From Isoalcanivorax pacificus W11-5 (GTDB lineage Bacteria > Pseudomonadota > Gammaproteobacteria > Pseudomonadales > Alcanivoracaceae), in the NCBI RefSeq assembly GCF_000299335.2, contig NZ_CP004387.1, positions 3,100,001 through 3,164,000 of the forward strand: 64,000 nt of DNA, in the 5' to 3' direction. Below the pieces are notes generated by a model. It searched no databases. It was given only the letters and a program-made list of their open reading frames with translations, and had not been told where the DNA came from. A program made the position numbers and the translations under genes. This document shows positions 1 through 8,552 of the stretch, piece after piece. Position 1 is the first letter of the stretch, and each line of letters starts with the position of its first letter.

Positions 1-90
1 CGCGATGGCCACAGCGACGCCCTGCCCCCTGCCGTGGAGAGCTATATCCACGAGCAGGGTCTGTATAATGTCCCGGACCGCTCGCACTGA
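1..90 (+). CDS. nadD: nicotinate-nucleotide adenylyltransferase, C-terminal fragment (5' truncated)
   Basis: This is the last 29 codons of a reading frame that enters from the left edge and stops with TGA at 88-90. The residues include LPPAVESYIHEQGLY, which resembles the C-terminus of NadD, the enzyme that adenylates nicotinate mononucleotide in NAD synthesis. Only the tail is visible, so no catalytic motif can be checked. The call leans on position, because nadD immediately upstream of rsfS-rlmH is a very common gammaproteobacterial order. Confidence 0.75.
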   Translation, partial: RDGHSDALPPAVESYIHEQGLYNVPDRSH

Positions 91-115
91 GCCCCCACAC
101 CGAATCAGGAAGCGC

Positions 116-499
116 ATGACAGACCGCACACCCGACCTGCTCGACATCACCCTGGCCGCCCTGGATGAACTCAAGGCCCGCAACGTCAGCAGCATTGATG
201 TCCGCAAACTGACCAGCATCGCCGACAACATGGTGATCGCTACCGGCACCTCCAGCCGCCACGTCAAGGCGCTCGCGGACAACGTCGTCGAACAGGCCAA
301 GGCCAGCGGCTTCCCGCCAGTGGGTGTGGAAGGCCAGCAGAATGCCGAATGGATCCTGGTCGATCTGGGCGACGTGATCGTGCACGTGATGCTGCCGGCC
401 ACCCGCGAGTTCTACGACCTGGAACGCCTCTGGCGCGACCCGCACCAGCACCCGGACCGCGGCACCGCCGACAACGGCGGCAAAGAACGGGACGCCTGA
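116..499 (+). CDS. rsfS: ribosome silencing factor RsfS (127 aa)
   Basis: RsfS (DUF143/YbeB family) binds ribosomal protein L14 and blocks subunit joining when nutrients are scarce. The frame shows the family core: DNMVIATGTSSRHVKALAD near residue 40, a GVEGQQNAEWILVDLGDVIVHV stretch split around residues 66-88, and the FYDLERLW tail. ATG 116 is chosen because AGGA lies at 107-110 and homology begins just after it; the frame is open further upstream but shows no similarity there. At 127 aa it is somewhat longer than E. coli RsfS (105 aa), mainly through a polar C-terminal tail. It sits between nadD and rlmH, its usual place. Confidence 0.93.
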   Translation: MTDRTPDLLDITLAALDELKARNVSSIDVRKLTSIADNMVIATGTSSRHVKALADNVVEQAKASGFPPVGVEGQQNAEWILVDLGDVIVHVMLPATREFYDLERLWRDPHQHPDRGTADNGGKERDA

Positions 500-500
500 T

Positions 501-974
501 TTGCGCGTCCGTCTGCTGGCACTGGGCACCCGCATGCCCGGCTGGGTCGAGGCGGGTACGTCGGAATACGTCCGCCGCCTGTCCGGGGATATCCGCCTTG
601 AGATCGAGGAAATCAGCCTGCCAAAGCGCGGCAGCAACGCCGATACCGGCGCACTGGTCGCCCGCGAGGCGGAAGCGCTGCGCAAGCGGCTGGCGAAATA
701 CCCCGGCGCAATGACCGTGGCCCTGGAAGTGAAAGGCCGCCGTCTGACCACGGAGAAACTCGCCACCGAACTCGGCACCCTGCGCGATCTGGGGCAGGAC
801 CTGTGCATTCTGGTCGGCGGCCCCGACGGCCTGTGCCCGGCGCTGTCCGCCGAATGCCGCCAGCAGTGGTCGCTGTCCGATCTGACCCTGCCGCATCCGC
901 TGGTGCGGATTCTGGTGGCCGAGCAGGTGTATCGGGCGTGGACAATTCTGAGTGGGCATCCATATCACAGGTGA
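501..974 (+). CDS. rlmH: 23S rRNA (pseudouridine-1915-N3)-methyltransferase RlmH (157 aa)
   Basis: RlmH is a SPOUT-class methyltransferase that methylates pseudouridine 1915 in helix 69 of 23S rRNA using SAM. The C-terminal SAM-binding trefoil knot is recognisable in LVGGPDGLCPA and in LPHPLVRILVAEQVYRAW followed by the terminal HPYHR. The length (157 aa) matches the family (155 in E. coli). The start is TTG at 501, one base after the rsfS stop, since no ATG or GTG fits the conserved MRVRLLALGTRMP N-terminus. It is translationally coupled to rsfS. Confidence 0.95.
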   Translation: MRVRLLALGTRMPGWVEAGTSEYVRRLSGDIRLEIEEISLPKRGSNADTGALVAREAEALRKRLAKYPGAMTVALEVKGRRLTTEKLATELGTLRDLGQDLCILVGGPDGLCPALSAECRQQWSLSDLTLPHPLVRILVAEQVYRAWTILSGHPYHR

Positions 975-981
975 AAAAGAC

Positions 982-1080
982 GGGTCGGACGTCTGACGTC
1001 GGACGTCTGACGCGAAGAGAAAAAAGACGGGAAAGCAGTGTCTTTTAGCGTCCGACGTCAGACGTCCGACGTCAGACCCC
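982..1080. repeat. heptamer-based long hairpin, copy 1 (between rlmH and mrdA)
   Basis: The left arm (982-1013) is GGG followed by four TC(G/T)GACG heptamers and C. The right arm (1048-1080) is the reverse complement of the same design, and the 34-nt spacer between them is A-rich. Read outward-in on each strand, the variable K base is G,T,G,T on the left arm and T,G,T,G on the right, so all four variable positions mismatch while the other bases pair. The element begins 7 nt after the rlmH stop. Closely similar elements lie at 28555-28659 and 43422-43515. It looks like a REP/BIME-type element or a strong 3'-end hairpin. Confidence 0.85.
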
Positions 1081-1160
1081 GCCTCTCCCCCTTGCACCCG
1101 CGACGCCACCACTGCACCCTTTGCGCCTGACACACCACACCGAGGTTTCAATACCCCATC

Positions 1161-3101
1161 ATGCGTTCACCGATGACCTTCAAGGACCATCACCGGGAAG
1201 GCCGCATTTTTGCTGTGCGCCTGATCTGGTCCATGGTCATCGTGGTGGGGCTGTCACTGATCCTGGTCGCGCGCATGATCTGGCTGCAGGGCCTGCAGCA
1301 TGATCGCTACACCACTCTCTCGAACAAGAACCGCGTACAGACCCAGGCCATCGCGCCGCCGCGTGGGCTGATCTTTGATCGCAACGGCGTGCTGCTGGCC
1401 GATAACCAGCCCGACTTCTCGCTGGCACTGATTCCCGAGCAGGTGCCCGACCTGGGCGACACACTGGCCGAACTGGCCACCATCGTCAGCCTGGAAAGCA
1501 GCGACATCGACCGCTTCCGGCGCCGCCTGCAAAGCCCGCGCCGGCCGTGGGAGCCAGTGCCCCTGCGCGCGCGGCTGACCGAAACCGAGATCGCCCGCAT
1601 CGCCGTCACGCAGCACGCCATGCCCGGCGTGCGCATCGATGCCGATCCGATCCGTCACTACCCCCACGGCGAGCTGCTCTCGCATGTGCTCGGCTACGTC
1701 AACCGCATCAGCGCCGAAGACATCGAACAGATGGACGCCGACGAGCAGGCCAACTATTCCGGCACCCACTATGCCGGCCGCATCGGTGTGGAACGCCACT
1801 ACGAACGCCTGCTGCACGGCCAGGCCGGCTACCGGAAAGTGGAAACCAATGCCCGCGGCCGCATCCTGCGCGTACTGGAGGAAATCCCGCCGCAGCCGGG
1901 CCAGGACCTGCGCCTGCAACTGGACATCCGTGTGCAGCAGGCCGCCTGGGATGCCCTCGGCGAACGGCGCGGGGCCGTGGTCGCCATCGACCCGCGCGAC
2001 GGCGGCGTGCTGGCGTTTGTCAGCCGGCCCGGCTTCGACCCGAACCTGTTTGTCACCGGCATTTCCCACCTCGACTACGCCGGCTACCGCGATGACCACG
2101 ACCAGCCGCTGTTCAACCGCGCCCTGCAGGGACAGTACCCGCCCGGCTCCACCGTGAAACCGCTGATTGGCCTGGCCGGCCTGCAGGCGGGCGTCACGGA
2201 CTGGCAGCGCACCATCTGGGACCCCGGTTTCTACCGCATCGAAGGCGAACAGCGGGTGTTCCGTGACTGGCGCCGCCAGGGCCATGGCTGGGTCGACATG
2301 CACAAGGCGGTAATGCAGTCCTGCGACACCTACTTCTACGACATGGGTTTCCGTCTCGGCATCGATCGCATGGCCGATTTCCTGGCCCGTTTCAGCATTG
2401 GCCTGCGCACCGGCATCGACCTGCCCAGTGAAGCGCGCGGCATCATGCCCTCGCGTGAGTGGAAGCGCGGCGCGCGCGGCCAGGCCTGGTTCCACGGTGA
2501 CACCATCAACACCAGCATCGGCCAGGGCTATATGCTGACCACCCCCCTGCAACTGGCTCTGTCCACCGCCGTGCTGGCCCGCCAGGGCATTCCGGTGGTG
2601 CCGCGCGTGGCGCAACTTGTGCCGCCGGCACCGACCACCGAGCCGGCGGTGATGAGCACCCCCAGCCACTGGCAGCGCATGACCCAGGCCATGGTCGACG
2701 TGGTGCACGGCAGTGCCGGCACCGCACGCCTGCTCAGCCACGGGGCGCAGTATCGGATGGCCGGCAAAAGCGGCACCGCCCAGGTGTTCTCGCTGGCCAA
2801 TGACGAGGAATACAACGCCGAGGAAATCGCCGAACGGCTGCGTGACCACGCACTGTTCATCGCCTTTGCGCCCGCCGACAATCCGGCCATTGCCGTGGCC
2901 GTGCTGGTGGATAGCGGCGGCGGCGGCGGCTCGGCCGCCGGCCCGGTGGCGCGCGCCACCATGGATGCCTGGCTGCTGGACGCGTCCGGTCAACTGGCCG
3001 TGCCACCCGCCGGCCTGCCGGAGACGGTGCCCGCCACGCTTGGCGGCCCGGTGACCGCCGCCATGACTGTGCCTGCCCCGGAGACACCCGATGCGCCGTG
3101 A
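1161..3101 (+). CDS. mrdA: penicillin-binding protein 2, peptidoglycan DD-transpeptidase (646 aa)
   Basis: PBP2 is the elongasome transpeptidase that cross-links side-wall peptidoglycan in the periplasm together with RodA. There is a single N-terminal membrane anchor (about residues 20-42). A PBP dimerisation domain starts around residue 65, and the transpeptidase domain carries SxxK at S330 (GSTVKPL), SCD at 387-389 and KSGTAQ around residue 536. S330 matches the E. coli nucleophile position. The length is normal (E. coli 633 aa). The Ala/Pro-rich C-terminal tail after about residue 610 is poorly conserved. Its 3' end overlaps rodA by 11 nt, so the two are co-translated. Confidence 0.96.
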   Translation: MRSPMTFKDHHREGRIFAVRLIWSMVIVVGLSLILVARMIWLQGLQHDRYTTLSNKNRVQTQAIAPPRGLIFDRNGVLLADNQPDFSLALIPEQVPDLGDTLAELATIVSLESSDIDRFRRRLQSPRRPWEPVPLRARLTETEIARIAVTQHAMPGVRIDADPIRHYPHGELLSHVLGYVNRISAEDIEQMDADEQANYSGTHYAGRIGVERHYERLLHGQAGYRKVETNARGRILRVLEEIPPQPGQDLRLQLDIRVQQAAWDALGERRGAVVAIDPRDGGVLAFVSRPGFDPNLFVTGISHLDYAGYRDDHDQPLFNRALQGQYPPGSTVKPLIGLAGLQAGVTDWQRTIWDPGFYRIEGEQRVFRDWRRQGHGWVDMHKAVMQSCDTYFYDMGFRLGIDRMADFLARFSIGLRTGIDLPSEARGIMPSREWKRGARGQAWFHGDTINTSIGQGYMLTTPLQLALSTAVLARQGIPVVPRVAQLVPPAPTTEPAVMSTPSHWQRMTQAMVDVVHGSAGTARLLSHGAQYRMAGKSGTAQVFSLANDEEYNAEEIAERLRDHALFIAFAPADNPAIAVAVLVDSGGGGGSAAGPVARATMDAWLLDASGQLAVPPAGLPETVPATLGGPVTAAMTVPAPETPDAP

Positions 3102-4230
3102 ATTCCTGCGCCAGATGCCGATGCAGCCCGCAGGCAGCGCCCACGGCCTCGCCTGGCGGCTGCACCTGGACGCGCCAATGCTGGCGGCCCTGATCACCCT
3201 GTGCCTGGGCGGCCTGCTGGTGCTCTACAGTGCCGGCGACAGCAACATGGAACTGGTGGTGCGCCAGTGCCTGCGCTTCGGCCTGGGCTTCGGCATCCTG
3301 TTCGTGATGGCGCAGATTCCGCCGCGCAGCTATCGCTTCTGGGCGCCGGCCTTCTACGGTGTCGGCCTGGTGCTGTTGATCCTGGTCCTGCTGATGGGCA
3401 CCCATGCCATGGGCGCCCAGCGCTGGCTGACGATTCCCGGTGTCGGCCGCTTCCAGCCCTCGGAGATCATGAAGCTGGCCGTGCCGGCCATGGTCGCCTG
3501 GTATTTCAGCGAACGCGCCCTCCCGGCGCGCTTGCGCGATGTGATGATCGTGCTGGCCATTACCCTGATCCCGGCCGCATTGATCGCACGCCAGCCGGAC
3601 CTGGGCACCGCTATTCTGGTGGCGGCCGCCGGCCTGCTGATCCTGTTTGTCGCCGGGCTGTCCTGGCGCCTGATCACAGTGGCAGTGGCGGCACTCTCCA
3701 TCGCCGCGCCATTGATGTATTTCTTCGTGCTGCACGACTACCAGCGGCGGCGCGTGGACACCTTCCTCAACCCCGAGGCCGACCCGCTCGGTGCCGGCTG
3801 GAACATCATCCAGTCGAAAACCGCCATCGGCTCCGGCGGCATCACCGGCAAGGGCTGGCTCAACGGCACCCAGTCACGGCTCGATTTTCTGCCGGAATCC
3901 TCCACCGATTTCATTCTTGCCGTGCTCGGCGAGGAAATCGGCCTGGTCGGCATCCTGCTGCTGCTCGCCACCTACCTGTTCATCGTCGGCCGCGGGCTGG
4001 TGATCAGCTGGCAGGCGCAGGACAATTTCAGCCGTCTTCTTGCCGCCTCTCTGGCACTAACTTTCTTTATTTATGTCTTTGTAAACATCGGTATGGTCTC
4101 CGGCCTGCTGCCGGTGGTGGGCGTACCGTTGCCACTGGTGAGTTTTGGCGGCACCTCGGCGGTCACACTGCTGAGCGGCTTCGGCATCTTGATGTCGATC
4201 CATACACACCGCAAACTGCTTGGTCACTGA
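3091..4230 (+). CDS. rodA: RodA, SEDS-family peptidoglycan glycosyltransferase (379 aa)
   Basis: RodA polymerises lipid II into glycan strands in the inner membrane as partner of PBP2. The protein is almost entirely hydrophobic helices. It shows the SEDS signatures GAQRWLTIPGVGRFQPSE around residue 110, RQPDLGTAI around 167, and an FxPESSTDFI-like stretch plus VGVPLPLVSFGGTS near the C-terminus. The length is normal. Its start lies inside the end of mrdA, and mltB follows after 14 nt with its own AGGAG, so mrdA-rodA-mltB-rlpA form one operon. Confidence 0.96.
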   Translation: MRREFLRQMPMQPAGSAHGLAWRLHLDAPMLAALITLCLGGLLVLYSAGDSNMELVVRQCLRFGLGFGILFVMAQIPPRSYRFWAPAFYGVGLVLLILVLLMGTHAMGAQRWLTIPGVGRFQPSEIMKLAVPAMVAWYFSERALPARLRDVMIVLAITLIPAALIARQPDLGTAILVAAAGLLILFVAGLSWRLITVAVAALSIAAPLMYFFVLHDYQRRRVDTFLNPEADPLGAGWNIIQSKTAIGSGGITGKGWLNGTQSRLDFLPESSTDFILAVLGEEIGLVGILLLLATYLFIVGRGLVISWQAQDNFSRLLAASLALTFFIYVFVNIGMVSGLLPVVGVPLPLVSFGGTSAVTLLSGFGILMSIHTHRKLLGH

Positions 4231-4244
4231 TTTCAGGAGTTTCA

Positions 4245-5270
4245 ATGCGACAGGGCGTTGTTCGTTTTTCCGTCACCGCGTGCCTGCTGGGCCTGGGCGT
4301 CGCCGCCAGCCACGCCACCGCCAACGACTACAGCAGCCGCCCCGAGGGCCAGGCACTGATCCGCGAACTGGTCGCCGAAGGGCTGGACGAGCAGCACGTC
4401 AGACAGCTGCTCGACAGCGCTACACGCCAGGACAAGATTCTCGAAGCGATCGCCAAACCGGCCGAGCGCACCCTGACCTGGGGCGAGTACCGCAAGATCT
4501 TCATCCAGGACAGCCGCATCGAGCAGGGGCTGGCGTTCTGGCGTGAAAACCGTGCCCTGCTGGAGCGTGCCGAAAAAGAATACGGTGTGCCGGCGGAAAT
4601 CATCGTCGCCATTGTCGGTGTGGAAACCCGCTACGGTCGCCACAAGGGCACCTGGCGTGCGGTGGATGCACTGGCCACGCTGGGCTTTGACTATCCGCCC
4701 CGGGCGGATTTCTTCCGTCGCGAACTGAAAGAACTGCTGCTGCTGGAACGCGAGGCCGGCATCGATGCCGGTGACGTGGTCGGTTCCTACGCCGGCGCGC
4801 TGGGCATGCCGCAGTTCATTCCGTCCAGCTACCGTGCCTATGCGGTGGATTTCAATGACGACGGCAAGATCGACCTGATCAACGACGTCGCCGATGTGAT
4901 CGGCAGTGTCGCCCACTATTTCCGCGCCCATCGCTGGCAGACCGGCCTGCCGGTGGCTGCCCGCGCGCAGGTGGAAGGCACCGCCTACCAGAGCATTTTC
5001 AGCACCAGCTACGAACCCTCGCTGACGCTGGGCGACGCACGCGCGAAGGGCGCCACACCGCTTTCCTGCGACGACAATGCCCACCGCTACTGCTATGATC
5101 TGCCGGCGGAAACCCGGGTTGCCGCGCTCGAACTCGACGGCGAGCAGGGCAGTGAATTCTGGCTCACCACCGACAACTTCTACGTCATCACCCGGTACAA
5201 CCGCAGCCGCCTGTATGCCATGGCCGTGCTGCAACTCAGCCGCGAGATCGCGGACCGGATGGAGGATTGA
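4245..5270 (+). CDS. mltB: lytic murein transglycosylase B family (341 aa)
   Basis: MltB-type enzymes cleave the MurNAc-GlcNAc bond to form 1,6-anhydromuropeptides. The SLT_2 fold is shown by VGVETRYGRHKG, with catalytic Glu at residue 127, and by GALGMPQFIPSSYR. The latter is followed by a calcium-binding-like loop, DFNDDGKIDL. The N-terminus is a signal peptide ending near ASHATA. There is no Cys lipobox, so this looks like a soluble periplasmic form, unlike the E. coli lipoprotein. ATG 4245 follows AGGAG at 4235-4239. The stop overlaps the rlpA start by one base (TGATG). Confidence 0.93.
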   Translation: MRQGVVRFSVTACLLGLGVAASHATANDYSSRPEGQALIRELVAEGLDEQHVRQLLDSATRQDKILEAIAKPAERTLTWGEYRKIFIQDSRIEQGLAFWRENRALLERAEKEYGVPAEIIVAIVGVETRYGRHKGTWRAVDALATLGFDYPPRADFFRRELKELLLLEREAGIDAGDVVGSYAGALGMPQFIPSSYRAYAVDFNDDGKIDLINDVADVIGSVAHYFRAHRWQTGLPVAARAQVEGTAYQSIFSTSYEPSLTLGDARAKGATPLSCDDNAHRYCYDLPAETRVAALELDGEQGSEFWLTTDNFYVITRYNRSRLYAMAVLQLSREIADRMED

Positions 5271-6184
5271 TGCACACCCGTGCCCTGTTTGCCCTGCTGA
5301 TGATCGCCGCCCTGCTGGGCGGCTGCGCCAGCCGTGCACCAGTGACCGATGCCAGCGGCGAGCCGCCGGTGACGGACACACCGAAGCAGCATGCCAACCC
5401 TGGCAGTGAACGCTACACCCAGCAGCACGATGCCGGCCCGAGTCATCGTCCGGATGTCGAGAACCTGCCGGAACCGGAAGTCCGCGCCGAATTACCCAGC
5501 CGCTACGGCAACCACTCGCCCTACACCGTGTTCGGCAAGACCTACCACGTGCTGCCAAGCGCCGACGGCTATGTCGCCGAAGGCATTGCCTCTTGGTACG
5601 GCAGCAAGTTTCACGGCCACCGCACCTCCAGCGGCGAGCCGTATGACATGTACCAGTTCACCGCCGCACACCGCAGCCTGCCGCTGCCGACGTTTGCCCG
5701 CGTCACCAGCCTGGAGAATGGCAAATCGGTGATCGTGCGCATCAACGACCGTGGCCCGTTCCACCCGGACCGGGAAATCGACCTGTCCTGGGCTGCGGCC
5801 CACCGCCTCGGCATCGAGCAGCGCGGCACCGGCCGCGTGCGCGTGGAAGTCATCACGCCGGACGGCCAGCAGACCCGCCAGGCCGGCAACACGCAGACGT
5901 CCACAAACAGCAGCATGATCCGGGCCGCCGCCGACAGCCCGCCACCGCCGGCGGAACTGTATCTGCAGGTCGGTGCGTTCCGGCAGGCAGATGCCGCGCA
6001 GCAGCTGGTCAACCGGCTGCTGGCACAGTTCAGCTATCCGGTGGCGATCCGCCATGGCAACACACAGGGCGACGCCATCTACCGCGTCTGGATCGGGCCG
6101 TTCACCACCGAGCAGGGCCGTGAGAGCGCGCACAACGATGTTGCCGGTGCCGGTTACGGCGAGCCGGTGCGTGTGATGCCCTGA
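5270..6184 (+). CDS. rlpA: endolytic peptidoglycan transglycosylase RlpA, lipoprotein (304 aa)
   Basis: RlpA acts on denuded glycan strands at the septum and side wall. The N-terminus has a lipobox, LLGGC. The double-psi beta-barrel domain follows, with GIASWYGSKFHGHRTSSGE, then TFARVTSLENGKSVIVRINDRG in pieces, and REIDLS. A C-terminal SPOR domain (LYLQVGAFRQADAAQQLV onward) binds denuded peptidoglycan. ATG 5270 is chosen: it overlaps the mltB stop, and GGAGG at 5261-5265 is the ribosome site. Its place between mltB and dacA is the classic one. Confidence 0.95.
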   Translation: MHTRALFALLMIAALLGGCASRAPVTDASGEPPVTDTPKQHANPGSERYTQQHDAGPSHRPDVENLPEPEVRAELPSRYGNHSPYTVFGKTYHVLPSADGYVAEGIASWYGSKFHGHRTSSGEPYDMYQFTAAHRSLPLPTFARVTSLENGKSVIVRINDRGPFHPDREIDLSWAAAHRLGIEQRGTGRVRVEVITPDGQQTRQAGNTQTSTNSSMIRAAADSPPPPAELYLQVGAFRQADAAQQLVNRLLAQFSYPVAIRHGNTQGDAIYRVWIGPFTTEQGRESAHNDVAGAGYGEPVRVMP

Positions 6185-6455
6185 ACAGGCCCCATAGCCC
6201 ATTCCTCGTATGGCATCCTGACCGGCACACGCTAAAATGCAGCATCATTGACGCGCACACACGTTACCGTGTGCGCAAAATCACTACACAACAACGGAAT
6301 TTATCCGCGCGATTGTGTCAAACCCTGTGCCCGCCACCGCGCTGCGATCACCACCGCAGCTTCCTGTATCACCGCCCGGCGATGGCGGGCATAACCCGAG
6401 CGTCCCTACCCGAACCCTGTGGCCTGCCCTGCCGCAACATGGAATGTGAGGAACC
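6185..6455. other. rlpA-dacA intergenic region with a small hairpin
   Basis: This 271-nt gap separates the mrdA-rlpA operon from dacA. It holds a perfect 8-bp inverted repeat (GCGCACAC at 6253-6260 and GTGTGCGC at 6269-6276) followed by AAAATCAC rather than a T tract, so it is a weak terminator at best. TAAAAT near 6233 resembles a -10 box, but I see no convincing -35. dacA has its own AGGA ribosome site at the right edge. I see no gene here. Confidence 0.4.
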
Positions 6456-7628
6456 ATGAAAACAACTCAGATGCTGACCTTCCGGCATGCCCCTCTCGTC
6501 GCCCTGCTCGGCGTCATGCTGGCTTTGCTCTCGACCACCACCAACGCCCAGATGATCCCCAGCGCACCAAACGTGGAAGCGCGCGGCTACATCCTGATGG
6601 ATGCCGCCAGCGGACAGATCCTGGTCGAGCACAACGCGCACGAGCCGCTGCCACCGGCCAGCCTGACCAAGATCATGACCGACTACATCGTCGCCCGTGA
6701 GCTGCACCAGGAGAACCTGGCGCTGGACGACAAGGTCACCGTCAGCGTCAACGCCTGGCGCATGGGCGGCTCGAAAATGTTCATCCGCGAAGGCACGCAG
6801 GTCGACGTCGAAGACCTGCTGCGTGGCCTGGTGATCCAGTCCGGCAACGACGCCACCGTGGCGCTGGCCGAGCACATCGCTGGCGGTGAAGACGCCTTCG
6901 CCGAAATGATGAACCAGCAGGCGCAGACGCTGGGAATGAAAAACTCCTACTTCGTCAACGCCACCGGCTGGCCGGACGAACGCCAGGTCACCACCGCCTA
7001 CGACATGGCCGTGCTGGCCCGCGCGCTGATCCGTGATTTCCCCGAGAACTACGCGCTGTACCGCGAAAAATCCTTCACCTACAACAACATCACCCAGCAG
7101 AACCGCAACCTGCTGTTGTGGCGTGACCCCAGCGTGGACGGCATGAAGACCGGCCACACCGAAGCCGCCGGCTATTGCCTGGTGGCGTCCGCCGAACGTG
7201 AGGGCATGCGCCTGATCTCCGTGGTGATGGGCACCGATTCCGAACAGGCCCGCGCGCGCGAAAGCCAGAAGCTGCTCAACTACGGTTTCCGCTTCTTCGA
7301 GAGCTACCAGGCCTATGGCGCCGGCGAAACCCTGACCACCACCCGCGTGTGGATGGGCACCGAGAGCGAGGTGGCGCTGGGCCTGGACGGACGCCTGATG
7401 ATGACCATCCCGCGCGGCAGCCACGAAACACTCAACGCCGAGATGACCGTCAACAACGACCTGCGTGCGCCGATCGAACAGGGCCAGCGGCTGGGCACCC
7501 TGACCATCAGCCAGAACGGCGAAGTGCTGCTGGAAAAACCGCTGGTCGCCCTCACATCAGTGGAAGAGGCCGGCTTCTTCAAGCGGCTGTGGCACCATGT
7601 GGTGATGTTCTTCAGCAACCTGTTCTGA
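6456..7628 (+). CDS. dacA: D-alanyl-D-alanine carboxypeptidase PBP5/6 (390 aa)
   Basis: This low-molecular-weight PBP trims the terminal D-Ala from pentapeptides in the periplasm. It has a signal peptide ending near TTTNAQ. The three active-site motifs are S69-L-T-K72, S129-G-N131 and K231-T-G233. A PBP5 C-terminal beta domain follows, and then an amphipathic tail (FFKRLWHHVVMFFSNLF) that anchors the enzyme to the inner membrane. The length is normal. The dat gene follows after 45 nt, putting D-Ala release next to a D-amino acid enzyme. Confidence 0.96.
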   Translation: MKTTQMLTFRHAPLVALLGVMLALLSTTTNAQMIPSAPNVEARGYILMDAASGQILVEHNAHEPLPPASLTKIMTDYIVARELHQENLALDDKVTVSVNAWRMGGSKMFIREGTQVDVEDLLRGLVIQSGNDATVALAEHIAGGEDAFAEMMNQQAQTLGMKNSYFVNATGWPDERQVTTAYDMAVLARALIRDFPENYALYREKSFTYNNITQQNRNLLLWRDPSVDGMKTGHTEAAGYCLVASAEREGMRLISVVMGTDSEQARARESQKLLNYGFRFFESYQAYGAGETLTTTRVWMGTESEVALGLDGRLMMTIPRGSHETLNAEMTVNNDLRAPIEQGQRLGTLTISQNGEVLLEKPLVALTSVEEAGFFKRLWHHVVMFFSNLF

Positions 7629-7673
7629 CGTCGAGGCGGCGGGTATCGCCCGCCGCCCGTTCCGGAGCCCGTC

Positions 7674-8537
7674 ATGTCGATCGCGTACCTCAATGGCGAA
7701 TTCCTGCCGCTGGCAGAGGCACGCATTTCACCGATGGATCGCGGCTTCCTGTTCGCCGACGGCATCTACGAAGTCATTCCCGTCTACGGCGGCACCCCGT
7801 TCCGGCTGGATGAACACCTGACGCGGCTGGAACGGTCGCTGGCGGAAATCCAGTTGGCCGCCCCGCTGGCCCGCGCCGACTGGCCGGCGCTGATCGACAC
7901 CCTGATCCGCAAAAACGGCGGCGGCAACCTGAGCCTGTACCTGCAGATTACCCGTGGCACCGCCGCAGTGCGCGACCATGCCTTCCCGCCGCCAGGCACA
8001 CCGCCCACGGTGTTTGCCATGGCCAGCCCGATGTCGGCACCGGCCGCCGACAGCCCGGACACAACTGCCGGCGTGGCCGCCATCACTGTGCCCGACATCC
8101 GCTGGCTGCGCTGCGACATCAAGTCCGTGTCATTGCTGCCGAATATCCTGATGCGCCAGCGGGCCGTCAGCGCCGGCGCCACGGAGGCGATCATGCTGCG
8201 CGACGGCCTCGCCAGCGAAGGCGCCGCCAGCAACCTGTTCATCGTGCACGACGGCACCGTCATCACCCCGCCGAAAGATCACCTGATCCTCGGCGGCATT
8301 ACCCGTGATCTGGTGCTGGAACTGTGCGCCGCGCACAATGTGCCGTATCGCGAGGCCCCGGTCACCGAGGCCAACCTGCGCGGCGCCGACGAAATCTGGC
8401 TGACCAGCTCCACCCGCGAAATGGTGCCGGTGGTCAACCTGGACGGCCAGGCTGTCAGCAACGCCCGGCCTGGCCCGGTATGGCGCCGCGTGGCACGCCT
8501 GTACGTGGATTTCAAACGACACCTGTGCGGCCTCTGA
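7674..8537 (+). CDS. dat: D-amino acid aminotransferase, PLP fold type IV (287 aa)
   Basis: Class IV aminotransferases of this group transaminate D-alanine with 2-oxoglutarate. The start resembles the family N-terminus (YLNGEFLPLAEARISPMDRGFLFADGIYE). The PLP-binding lysine is K150 in RCDIKSVSLLPN. The substrate-side motif SEGAASNLFIV and the C-terminal EIWLTSSTREMVPV are both present. Branched-chain and 4-amino-4-deoxychorismate enzymes share the fold, but the location directly after the DD-carboxypeptidase favours a D-alanine role. That assignment is inference. Confidence 0.85.
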   Translation: MSIAYLNGEFLPLAEARISPMDRGFLFADGIYEVIPVYGGTPFRLDEHLTRLERSLAEIQLAAPLARADWPALIDTLIRKNGGGNLSLYLQITRGTAAVRDHAFPPPGTPPTVFAMASPMSAPAADSPDTTAGVAAITVPDIRWLRCDIKSVSLLPNILMRQRAVSAGATEAIMLRDGLASEGAASNLFIVHDGTVITPPKDHLILGGITRDLVLELCAAHNVPYREAPVTEANLRGADEIWLTSSTREMVPVVNLDGQAVSNARPGPVWRRVARLYVDFKRHLCGL

Positions 8538-8552
8538 CAACGAGGAAAAACC

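Noticed and set aside
982-1080. possible CRISPR-like array because of regular heptamers
   Set aside because: Units are 7 nt without spacers, arranged as a hairpin, and no cas genes are present.
1254-3197. 647-aa open frame on the minus strand across mrdA
   Set aside because: It is an antisense shadow of mrdA. The sense strand has intact PBP2 motifs, while this frame has no recognisable domain and a composition typical of GC-rich shadow frames.
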